From Bradyrhizobium sp. NFR13 (GTDB lineage Bacteria > Pseudomonadota > Alphaproteobacteria > Rhizobiales > Xanthobacteraceae): 64,000 bases of DNA. The notes beneath the pieces were generated by a model. The model saw only the letters and a program-made list of their open reading frames with translations, had not been told where the DNA came from and did not search any database. Position 1 is the first letter of the stretch; the number at the start of each line of letters is the position of its first letter. Shown in pieces: positions 57,855-64,000 of the stretch. The position numbers and the translations under genes are program-made. The stretch lies in contig NZ_FOTP01000009.1 of the NCBI RefSeq assembly GCF_900114605.1, positions 173,472-237,471 of the forward strand. Direction: 5' to 3'.

Positions 57855-58649
57855 ATGAACCAGTATCACGACCTGCTAGAGCGAATCCTGAGTGACGGTG
57901 CCGAGAAGCACGACCGCACCGGCACAGGCACGCTGTCGGTGTTCGGCCATCAGATGCGCTTCAAGCTCAGTGATGGGTTCCCCGTGCTGACCACCAAGAA
58001 GCTGTCGCTCAAGGCGATCATCCACGAGCTGCTGTGGTTTTTGGCAGGCGATACCAATATCAAATATCTCAAGGACCACGGCGTCTCGATCTGGGATGAG
58101 TGGGCAGACGCCAATGGCGATCTTGGTCCGGTCTATGGATCGCAGTGGCGCTCATGGCCGGCGCCCGACGGACGCAGCATCGACCAGATCGCCAATGTGG
58201 TCGACATGATCAAGCGCAATCCGGACTCGCGCCGCCTGATCGTCTCGGCGTGGAATCCCGCCGAGATCGACAAGATGGCGCTGCCGCCGTGCCATTGCCT
58301 GTTCCAGTTCTACGTCGCCAACGGCAAGCTGTCCTGCCAGCTCTATCAGCGCTCTGCGGACGTTTTCCTTGGCGTGCCCTTCAACATCGCGTCCTACGCG
58401 CTGCTGACGATGATGATCGCGCAGGTCACGGGCCTCAAGGCTGGTGACTTCATCCATACGCTCGGCGATGCGCATCTCTATTCCAACCATCTGGAGCAGG
58501 CGCGGCTGCAGCTAACGCGGCCGACGCGCGCGTTACCGGTGATGAAGATCAATCCGGACGTGAAGGACATATTCGCGTTCCGCTATGAGGACTTCACTCT
58601 CGAAGGCTACGACCCGCATCCACACATCAAGGCCGAGGTCGCGGTTTGA
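57855..58649 (+). CDS. thyA: Thymidylate synthase (ThyA)
   Basis: Converts dUMP to dTMP with methylene-tetrahydrofolate. The 264-residue protein has [16 protein letters not shown], the substrate arginine region [14 protein letters not shown], the catalytic cysteine in [12 protein letters not shown], and the downstream [20 protein letters not shown]. Length equals that of E. coli ThyA. The stop overlaps the folA start. The dihydrofolate it produces is reduced by the next gene's product. Confidence 0.97.
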   Translation: MNQYHDLLERILSDGAEKHDRTGTGTLSVFGHQMRFKLSDGFPVLTTKKLSLKAIIHELLWFLAGDTNIKYLKDHGVSIWDEWADANGDLGPVYGSQWRSWPAPDGRSIDQIANVVDMIKRNPDSRRLIVSAWNPAEIDKMALPPCHCLFQFYVANGKLSCQLYQRSADVFLGVPFNIASYALLTMMIAQVTGLKAGDFIHTLGDAHLYSNHLEQARLQLTRPTRALPVMKINPDVKDIFAFRYEDFTLEGYDPHPHIKAEVAV

Positions 58650-59179
58650 CGGCATCAGCGGCTGTCCCTCAGATCGTCCTCGTCTATGCCGTCGCCGAGA
58701 ACGGCGTGATCGGGCAGGGCAATGCCATTCCATGGCGGCTCAAGTCCGACATGCAGCGCCTCAAGGCGATGACAATCGGTAAGCCGATCGTCATGGGGCG
58801 CAAGACTTTCGAGTCGCTTCCTAGGCCGCTGCCGGGACGAACCAATATCGTCATCACCCGCGATGCCAGTTATCAGGCCGCGGGAGCCGCGGTCACCACA
58901 TCGCTCGCCGATGCACGAGCAGTAGCGACCGGCGATGCGCTGCGGCGTTTGGTCACTGAGATTGCGGTGATCGGCGGCGCTGAGATCTATGCCCAATGGA
59001 TGGGGATCGCCGACCGTCTTGAAGTCACCGAAGTTCACGCGAAGCCGACCGGTGATACCTTCATGCCGCCTGTCGATCTCACTGTGTGGGAAGAAGTGGC
59101 GCGCGTCAGGAACGCCGCGGCCGGCGAGGACAGCGTCGATTTCTCCTATGTGACATATTGCCGGAGAGCGCCCCGTTAA
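58646..59179 (+). CDS. folA: Dihydrofolate reductase (FolA)
   Basis: Regenerates tetrahydrofolate with NADPH. The 177-residue protein has [20 protein letters not shown], where the folate-binding loop lies, then [20 protein letters not shown] and [20 protein letters not shown], and [14 protein letters not shown] for cofactor binding. No ATG or GTG is available before the first conserved strand, so translation probably starts at TTG 58646, four bases inside the thyA stop, by coupling. It is one transcription unit with thyA. Confidence 0.94.
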   Translation: MTASAAVPQIVLVYAVAENGVIGQGNAIPWRLKSDMQRLKAMTIGKPIVMGRKTFESLPRPLPGRTNIVITRDASYQAAGAAVTTSLADARAVATGDALRRLVTEIAVIGGAEIYAQWMGIADRLEVTEVHAKPTGDTFMPPVDLTVWEEVARVRNAAAGEDSVDFSYVTYCRRAPR

Positions 59180-59248
59180 CCGCGTTTTCCGCCCGTTAAC
59201 ATTGACTTTTGCGACCTCCGGCATAGCTCCAGCGATCAAGAACCCCGC

Positions 59249-59276
59249 GTTGTAAGAGCTGGGGTCGTCCCCTATA
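59249..59276 (+). promoter_or_regulatory. Possible heat-shock (sigma-32-like) promoter of hflKC
   Basis: GTTGTAA at 59249-59255 and CCCCTATA at 59269-59276 are separated by 13 bases, similar to the sigma-32 pattern CTTGAAA-N(11-15)-CCCCATnT. It ends 57 bases before the hflK ATG. A housekeeping-type TTGACT also occurs at 59202. The match is partial and has not been tested against the organism's own RpoH consensus. Confidence 0.4.
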
Positions 59277-59332
59277 AAGCCATGCAGACGTGGCGAGACC
59301 GGTATGTCCGGCCGCGCAGAGGAGAGTGTTGA

Positions 59333-60487
59333 ATGCCGTGGAAGAATCAAGGCGGAGGCCCATGGGGCTCTGGTCCGAAGGGACCGTGGGGTTCTGGTCC
59401 GCAATCGTCCGGACCGAGGCCGCCTGATCTTGAGGATCTGCTGCGCAAGGGGCAGGACCGTCTGCAGTCGTTGCTGCCCGGCGGCTTCGTCAGCGGCATG
59501 GGCATCGCGCTCGTGCTCGCCGTGGCACTCGTGATCTGGGGCCTGTCCGGTTTCTTCCGCGTGCAGTCTGAAGAACTTGGCGTCGTGCTGCGCTTCGGCA
59601 AGCATGTCCGCACCGTACAGCCCGGCCTGAACTATCATCTGCCTTATCCGATCGAGACCGTGCTGTTGCCGAAGGCGCTGCGCGTATCCACGCTGTCGGT
59701 CGGCATGTCGATCCTGGAAGACACCGGCCGCCGTGGCCGCACCATCCGCGATGTGCCGGAAGAGAGCCTGATGCTCACCGGCGACGAAAACATCGTCGAT
59801 GTCGACTTCACCGTGTTGTGGCGTATCAAGCCCGACGGTGTCGGCAACTTCCTGTTCAACATCCAGAACCCCGAAGGCACCGTGAAAGCGGTCGCCGAAA
59901 GTGTGATGCGTGAAGTCGTTGGCCGCGCCAACATCCAGCCGATCCTCACCGGCGCACGCACCACCACCGAAACCCAGGTGCAGGAACTGATGCAGAAGAC
60001 GCTCGACGGCTATAGCGCCGGCGTCCTGATCCAGCAGGTCCAGTTGCAGAAGGTCGATCCGCCGGCACAGGTCATCGATGCGTTCCGTGACGTGCAGGCG
60101 GCGCAGGCCGACGCCCAGCGTCTGCAGAACGAAGCCCAGACCTATACCAACCGCGTCGTTCCCGATGCGCGCGGTCGGGCTGCGCAGATCCTGCAGGTCG
60201 CCGAAGGCTATCGCGAACAGGCGATCGCCGAAGCCAAGGGCCAGAGCGCGCGCTTCCTGAAGGTCTACGACGAGTACAAAAAGGCGCCTGACGTAACCCG
60301 TCAGCGTATCTATCTCGAAACCATGGAGCGAATCCTCGGCGGTGCTGAGAAGCTGGTCTATGACGGCGGCCAGGGCGCCGGCGCTTCGCAAGGCGTCGTG
60401 CCTTACCTTCCCTTGAATGAACTGACGCCGCGGCGTCAGCCTCCGGCGCCATCTGGTCAGCCTCAGCAGAGCGGGAGCACCCGATGA
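59333..60487 (+). CDS. hflK: FtsH modulator HflK (SPFH/band 7)
   Basis: Inner-membrane protein that with HflC forms a cage around the FtsH protease. The 384-residue protein has a glycine/proline-rich cytoplasmic N-terminus, one transmembrane helix (GMGIALVLAVALVIWGLSGF), then the band 7 domain (RVQSEELGVVLRFGKHVRTV, ENIVDVDFTVLWRIK) and a helical coiled region rich in alanine and glutamine (QADAQRLQNEAQTYTNRVVP). A proline/glutamine tail ends at the hflC overlap. A GAGGAGAG ribosome site precedes ATG 59333. Confidence 0.96.
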   Translation: MPWKNQGGGPWGSGPKGPWGSGPQSSGPRPPDLEDLLRKGQDRLQSLLPGGFVSGMGIALVLAVALVIWGLSGFFRVQSEELGVVLRFGKHVRTVQPGLNYHLPYPIETVLLPKALRVSTLSVGMSILEDTGRRGRTIRDVPEESLMLTGDENIVDVDFTVLWRIKPDGVGNFLFNIQNPEGTVKAVAESVMREVVGRANIQPILTGARTTTETQVQELMQKTLDGYSAGVLIQQVQLQKVDPPAQVIDAFRDVQAAQADAQRLQNEAQTYTNRVVPDARGRAAQILQVAEGYREQAIAEAKGQSARFLKVYDEYKKAPDVTRQRIYLETMERILGGAEKLVYDGGQGAGASQGVVPYLPLNELTPRRQPPAPSGQPQQSGSTR

Positions 60488-61377
60488 AAACCGGCATCTC
60501 AGGTATCGTTGCACTGATTGTAGTGCTGGTGCTGGTCATCGTGGGCTTCGGCTCGATCTATACGGTGCGCCAGACTGAACAGGCCCTCGTGGTGCGACTC
60601 GGCGAGCCCGTTCGCGTGGTCACCGAGCCCGGTCTGAACTTCAAGATCCCGTTCATCGACAGCGTGATCTCGATCGACAAGCGTATCCTCGATCTGGAGA
60701 ACCCGGCTCAGGAAATCATCGCCAATGACCAGCGTCGTCTGGTGGTCGATGCCTTCGCCCGCTACAAGATCAAGAACGCGTTGCGCTTCTATCAGAGCAT
60801 CGGGTCGATCCAGGCGGCGAACATCCAGTTGACCACGCTGCTCAACGCCGCGATGCGTCGTGTGCTCGGCGAGGTCACCTTCATCCAGATCGTGCGCGAC
60901 GAGCGCGAGAACCTGATGAACAAGATCCGCGAGCAGCTCGACAAGGAAGCCGATGGTTACGGCATCTCCGTCGTCGACGTTCGTATCCGCCGCGCCGATC
61001 TGCCGGAAGCCAACAGCCAGGCGGTGTATCAGCGGATGCAGACCGAGCGTCAGCGGGAAGCTGCTGAATTCCGCGCGCAGGGTGGCCAGAAAGCGCAGGA
61101 GATTCGCTCCAAGGCCGATCGTGAAGCGACCGTGATCATCGCGGATGCGAATTCGACGGCTGAACAAACCCGCGGTGCGGGCGACGGCGAGCGCAACCGC
61201 CTGTTCGCTGAGGCTTATGGCAAGGATGCGGACTTCTTCGCATTCTATCGCTCGATGACGGCTTACGAGAACGGGTTGAAGAGCAATGACACCCGCTTCC
61301 TGCTGCGGCCGGATTCGGAGTTCTTCCGCTTCTTCGCCAATCCGTCGGGCAAGCCCGCCGCGGCGAAGGCACAATAA
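60484..61377 (+). CDS. hflC: FtsH modulator HflC (SPFH/band 7)
   Basis: Partner of HflK. The 297-residue protein has an N-terminal transmembrane helix (GIVALIVVLVLVIVGFGSIY) and the band 7 domain (TVRQTEQALVVRLGEPVRVV, PGLNFKIPFIDSVISIDKRI), a coiled region (QAVYQRMQTERQREAAEFRA) and the C-terminal GKDADFFAFYRSMTAYENGL typical of HflC. Its ATG overlaps the hflK stop by four bases. A terminator-like hairpin follows. Confidence 0.96.
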   Translation: MKTGISGIVALIVVLVLVIVGFGSIYTVRQTEQALVVRLGEPVRVVTEPGLNFKIPFIDSVISIDKRILDLENPAQEIIANDQRRLVVDAFARYKIKNALRFYQSIGSIQAANIQLTTLLNAAMRRVLGEVTFIQIVRDERENLMNKIREQLDKEADGYGISVVDVRIRRADLPEANSQAVYQRMQTERQREAAEFRAQGGQKAQEIRSKADREATVIIADANSTAEQTRGAGDGERNRLFAEAYGKDADFFAFYRSMTAYENGLKSNDTRFLLRPDSEFFRFFANPSGKPAAAKAQ

Positions 61378-61440
61378 CGGCGTCGCTGGTTAAGCTTACG
61401 CGGATACCTGTTTTGCGTTCGCTGCCACTCTGATCTAAGG

Positions 61441-61477
61441 ATGAGGCGTACCGCTTGCGGTGCGCCTCATTTGTTTC
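61441..61477 (+). terminator. Rho-independent terminator after hflC
   Basis: ATGAGGCGTACCGC and GCGGTGCGCCTCAT pair over 14 bases (one G-T pair) around a TT loop, followed by TTGTTT. It lies about 65 bases after the hflC stop. Confidence 0.85.
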
Positions 61478-61544
61478 AGAAAAGCGCCAAGAAAACTGCC
61501 AAGAAACTGCGGCCAGGGTGCGAAGGTTCGGGAGTTGACGTCAG

Positions 61545-61745
61545 ATGAGGTCCATAGCGTTTGCCGACTTCCTCATCGGCATCGGAATCCTGTTCGTCTT
61601 CGAAGGCATCCTTTTCCTGGCGTTTCCCGGATGGATGCGCCGCGCGATGAAAAGCGCGCTGCAAAGCCCTGACAATATCCTGCGCATCGCCGGCCTGGTC
61701 TCGGCGGTGGGTGGCCTGATCCTGATATGGGCGATCCGGCGCTAA
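61545..61745 (+). CDS. DUF2065 small membrane protein
   Basis: A 66-residue protein with two membrane segments (FADFLIGIGILFVFEGILFL and IAGLVSAVGGLILIWAIRR) flanking a short loop with a PGWMRRAM motif, the DUF2065 pattern. This family regularly lies between hflC and a DegP-type protease gene in alphaproteobacteria, suggesting a role in the same envelope-protease setting; no biochemical function is known. ATG 61545 is the only suitable start. Confidence 0.9.
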   Translation: MRSIAFADFLIGIGILFVFEGILFLAFPGWMRRAMKSALQSPDNILRIAGLVSAVGGLILIWAIRR

Positions 61746-61943
61746 CGCTGTTCGTGGTCTCCCTGGATCGTCCGAAAAAGCTCTTCCCGATCAACGCGAT
61801 CGTGCACGCTTACGTCCGCATTCCGCCGCAATCCACGTCCCAGATGGGCCTGCCGGATGGCCCGCGCGAAGGCTTGCGCGATGTCGCCCTTCGGGCGCAC
61901 TCTCAGTGAAATTTGCCGACTCTCTTTTGGAGACGTTTCCGAC

Positions 61944-63479
61944 ATGTCCATCGCTCGCCCCTCTCTGAGCCCCGTTTCGCGCCGTGCACCGTATAGCGGC
62001 CTGCGTCCGCTGCTGACGGCGCTTTGCCTTGGCGCCGCGGTCGCCACGTTTTCCGCGCCGGCCGCGGCCCGCGGGCCGGATGGCATCGCTGACGTTGCCG
62101 AGAAGGTGATCGATTCCGTGGTCAATATCTCGACCACCTCGACTATTGAGGCGAAGAACAGTGACAAGGGCGAGGGTGGCCGCGGGGCGATGCCGCAACT
62201 GCCGCCGGGCTCGCCGTTCGAGGAGTTCTTCGACGACTTCTTCAAGAACCGCGGTGGCCGCCCCGGCGGCGACAAGAATGGCGGCCTGCAGCCGCGCAAG
62301 ACCAATTCGCTGGGCTCCGGTTTCATCATCGACACGTCCGGTGTCGTGGTCACCAACAATCACGTCATCGACGGCGCCGACGAGATCAACGTCATCATGA
62401 ATGACGGCACCAAGATCAAGGCCGAGCTGGTCGGCGTCGACAAGAAGACCGATCTGGCGGTGCTCAAATTCACCCCGGTGAAGCCGGTGGTCGCCGTCAA
62501 GTTCGGCGACAGCGAAAAGCTGCGGCTTGGCGAATGGGTGATCGCGATCGGCAATCCGTTCTCGCTTGGTGGCAGCGTCACTGCGGGCATCGTCTCCGCG
62601 CGTAACCGCGAGATCAGCAACAACAGCCCCTATGACAGCTATATCCAGACCGATGCCTCGATCAATCGCGGCAATTCCGGTGGTCCGCTGTTCAATCTCG
62701 AGGGTGAAGTGGTCGGCGTCAACACGCTGATCATCTCGCCCACCGGCGGCTCCATCGGCCTCGGCTTCGCCGTGCCGTCGAAGACCGTGGTCGGCGTCAT
62801 CGAGCAGCTGCGTGAATACAAGGAAGTCCGCCGCGGCTGGCTCGGCGTGCGCATCCAGCCGGTGACGGACGAGATCGCCGAAAGCCTGAACATCAAGCCG
62901 GCGCGCGGTGCGCTGATCGCCGGCGTCGACGACAAGGGCCCGGCCAAGCCCGCCGGTCTCGAGCCCGGCGACGTGGTGATCAAGTTCGACGGCCGTGACG
63001 TCAAGGAGCCGAAGGACTTGTCGCGCATCGTTGCCGGCACCGCCGTCGGCAAGGCGGTCAATGTGCTGATCATCCGCAAGGGCAAGGAAGAGACCAAGCA
63101 GGTCACCCTCGGACGTCTCGAGGATGACAAGCCGGTGCAGGCCTCGATCAAGGCCACGCCGGAAGCCGAGAAGCCGGCGACGCAGAAGGCGCTGGGCCTC
63201 GACCTCACGGGTCTCAGCAAGGATCTGCGCAGCAAGTACAAGATCAAGGACAGCGTGAAGGGCGTCATCGTGACCGGCGTCGATGCTGGCTCCGACGCCG
63301 CCGAGAAGCGTCTGGCCGCCGGCGATGTCATCGTCGAGGTCGCGCAGGAAGCGGTCACCAATGCCGCCGACGTCAAGAAGCGCGTCGATGCCTTGAAAAA
63401 GGACGGCAAGAAGTCGGTGCTGCTGCTGGTATCGAATGCCGAAGGCGAGCTGCGGTTTGTTGCACTGAGCGTGCAGTAA
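61944..63479 (+). CDS. degP: DegP/HtrA-type periplasmic serine protease (Do family)
   Basis: Periplasmic chaperone-protease that handles misfolded envelope proteins. From ATG 61944 the 511-residue protein has a signal peptide (RPLLTALCLGAAVATFSAPA then AARG), and the catalytic triad in VVTNNHVIDGADEI (His), KTDLAVLKF (Asp) and NRGNSGGPLFNLEG (Ser). Two PDZ domains follow (starting near RRGWLGVRIQPVTDEIAESL and GLSKDLRSKYKIKDSVKGVI). In-frame starts at 61857 and 61881 would bury the signal peptide inside extra residues. It follows the DUF2065 gene and hflKC. Confidence 0.95.
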   Translation: MSIARPSLSPVSRRAPYSGLRPLLTALCLGAAVATFSAPAAARGPDGIADVAEKVIDSVVNISTTSTIEAKNSDKGEGGRGAMPQLPPGSPFEEFFDDFFKNRGGRPGGDKNGGLQPRKTNSLGSGFIIDTSGVVVTNNHVIDGADEINVIMNDGTKIKAELVGVDKKTDLAVLKFTPVKPVVAVKFGDSEKLRLGEWVIAIGNPFSLGGSVTAGIVSARNREISNNSPYDSYIQTDASINRGNSGGPLFNLEGEVVGVNTLIISPTGGSIGLGFAVPSKTVVGVIEQLREYKEVRRGWLGVRIQPVTDEIAESLNIKPARGALIAGVDDKGPAKPAGLEPGDVVIKFDGRDVKEPKDLSRIVAGTAVGKAVNVLIIRKGKEETKQVTLGRLEDDKPVQASIKATPEAEKPATQKALGLDLTGLSKDLRSKYKIKDSVKGVIVTGVDAGSDAAEKRLAAGDVIVEVAQEAVTNAADVKKRVDALKKDGKKSVLLLVSNAEGELRFVALSVQ

Positions 63480-63552
63480 GTAAGGCGGTTCTTCTCCCTC
63501 TCCCGAGCGGTGTAGCCGCGCAGCGGGAAGGGCGGCTCTCGTTCTCTCCCCA

Positions 63553-63643
63553 CGTCATGGCCGGGCTTGTCCCGGCCATCCACGTTTTCCTTTGTCGCCA
63601 AGACGTGGATACGCGGGACATCTAGCGAAGCCCGCGCATGACG
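63553..63643. repeat. Palindromic intergenic repeat, family B (full element)
   Basis: Contains the hairpin ATGGCCGGGCTTGTCCCGGC with its closing CAT, arms CACGTTTTCC / AAGACGTGG, and ends CGCGCATGACG, complementary to the starting CGTCATG. Directly precedes the large structured repeat, as at 27265-27351 in mirror image. Confidence 0.8.
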
Positions 63644-63677
63644 GCGTTTTGTTTGGGCGTTCGCGCGTCACGCGATT

Positions 63678-64000
63678 TCAGATTCAACTGTCAAACAGCC
63701 ACTTCGCTTCAGACATGCGTCATCACCCCTGTTATTTGCGGCGCGGGGGCGCCGTCGTGCTTCGCATTCCCACCCTCCTGTGAGAGGGCGTGCGGAACGC
63801 CGGGTGCCCGTTGCACCCTTGGGCCTGATGCGATGCGGTCTCCCGCAAGGGTAATGTGCATCAGGACTTTCGGAAGCGTCAGGCAAGTGCCCAGCGTTCC
63901 GCCTGCGGTGTTTTTTCGACTTGCTTGCACTTTGCCTCAGCGAACGATCCGATCACCGAATTAAAGTCCCAAGGCGATGGGAAGGGAGCCTCAAGCACTT
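63678..64000 (+). repeat. Large structured dispersed repeat, copy 2 (runs off the window)
   Basis: Inverted copy of 26901-27226. Plus-strand hairpins: GGCGC/GCGCC (63740-63753), CCCTC/GAGGG (63773-63788), GGCGT/ACGCC (63787-63801), GGGTGC/GCACCC (63802-63818), CCTGATGC/GCATCAGG (63824-63865) with inner TGCGG/CCGCA, then CCGC/GCGG (63899-63908) before six T at 63911-63916. The span from first hairpin to the end of the long stem is 126 bases in both copies. The element continues to the edge of the window. Confidence 0.8.

Larger units (their letters stand above)
63480..64000. other. 521-base intergenic end of window, repeats only
   Basis: After degP there is a GC-rich CTCTCCC-type hairpin region (about 63492-63552, degraded family C), a family B palindrome (63553-63643) and the start of the second large structured repeat (63678 to the edge). 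Short open frames of up to about 108 codons overlap the repeat but are not shared with the first copy. No gene is called. Confidence 0.75.

Overview
The window is a piece of alphaproteobacterial chromosome, most likely from the family Nitrobacteraceae (Bradyrhizobium, Rhodopseudomonas, Afipia, Tardiphaga and relatives). The basis is the high GC content, the division and cell-wall (dcw) gene order, FtsZ with its long linker and C-terminal tail, meso-diaminopimelate-type MurE, the sspB-fumC-DUF4169-RHH neighbourhood, and several families of palindromic intergenic repeats. The genus cannot be fixed from the sequence alone. I found no rRNA, tRNA, CRISPR array, prophage or insertion sequence.

Layout. 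1-19,933 is the dcw cluster: ftsI (3' end), murE, murF, mraY, murD, ftsW, murG, murC, murB, ddl, ftsQ, ftsA, ftsZ. It is interrupted twice. A LysR regulator with a divergent MFS pump lies between murG and murC, and an antisense DUF4239 membrane-protein gene lies between murB and ddl. 20,278-26,452 continues with envelope and DNA-maintenance genes: lpxC, bamD, recN, ligA. 26,453-44,771 is a mosaic of housekeeping and accessory genes: a Bcr/CflA-type pump with an aminopeptidase P, prmA, a PYROXD2-like FAD oxidoreductase, a fused MFS/spermidine-synthase-like protein, an L,D-transpeptidase, a YadGH-like ABC exporter, an orphan HicB, a UvrD-family helicase, a DUF1328 protein, a hot-dog thioesterase and a D-lactate-dehydrogenase-like flavoprotein. 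44,966-57,688 holds an MFS transporter, a large AsmA protein, DUF4169 and RHH proteins, fumC, sspB, a split chromate transporter and a tripartite tricarboxylate transporter (tctB-tctA-tctC). 57,855-63,479 is thyA-folA, hflK-hflC, a DUF2065 protein and a DegP-type protease.

How the genes fit together. The first 20 kb makes lipid II from UDP-GlcNAc and assembles the division ring. MurB, MurC, MurD, MurE, MurF and Ddl build the precursor, MraY and MurG lipid-link it, and FtsW, FtsI, FtsQ, FtsA and FtsZ use it at the septum. LpxC commits carbon to lipid A, and BamD and AsmA serve the outer membrane. ThyA and FolA form the thymidylate cycle. HflKC, DUF2065 and DegP form an envelope proteostasis block.

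The most unusual material is not protein-coding. A dispersed repeat of at least 323 bp occurs twice in opposite orientation (26,901-27,226 and 63,678-64,000). Both copies keep the same series of hairpins at the same spacing, plus a small hairpin followed by a T tract, as expected of a structured RNA or a mobile palindromic element. A second oddity is an array of ten co-oriented ACA(G) motifs, spaced in steps of about 11 bp and including a perfect DnaA box, in the leader of prmA. I did not see a convincing new multi-gene system.
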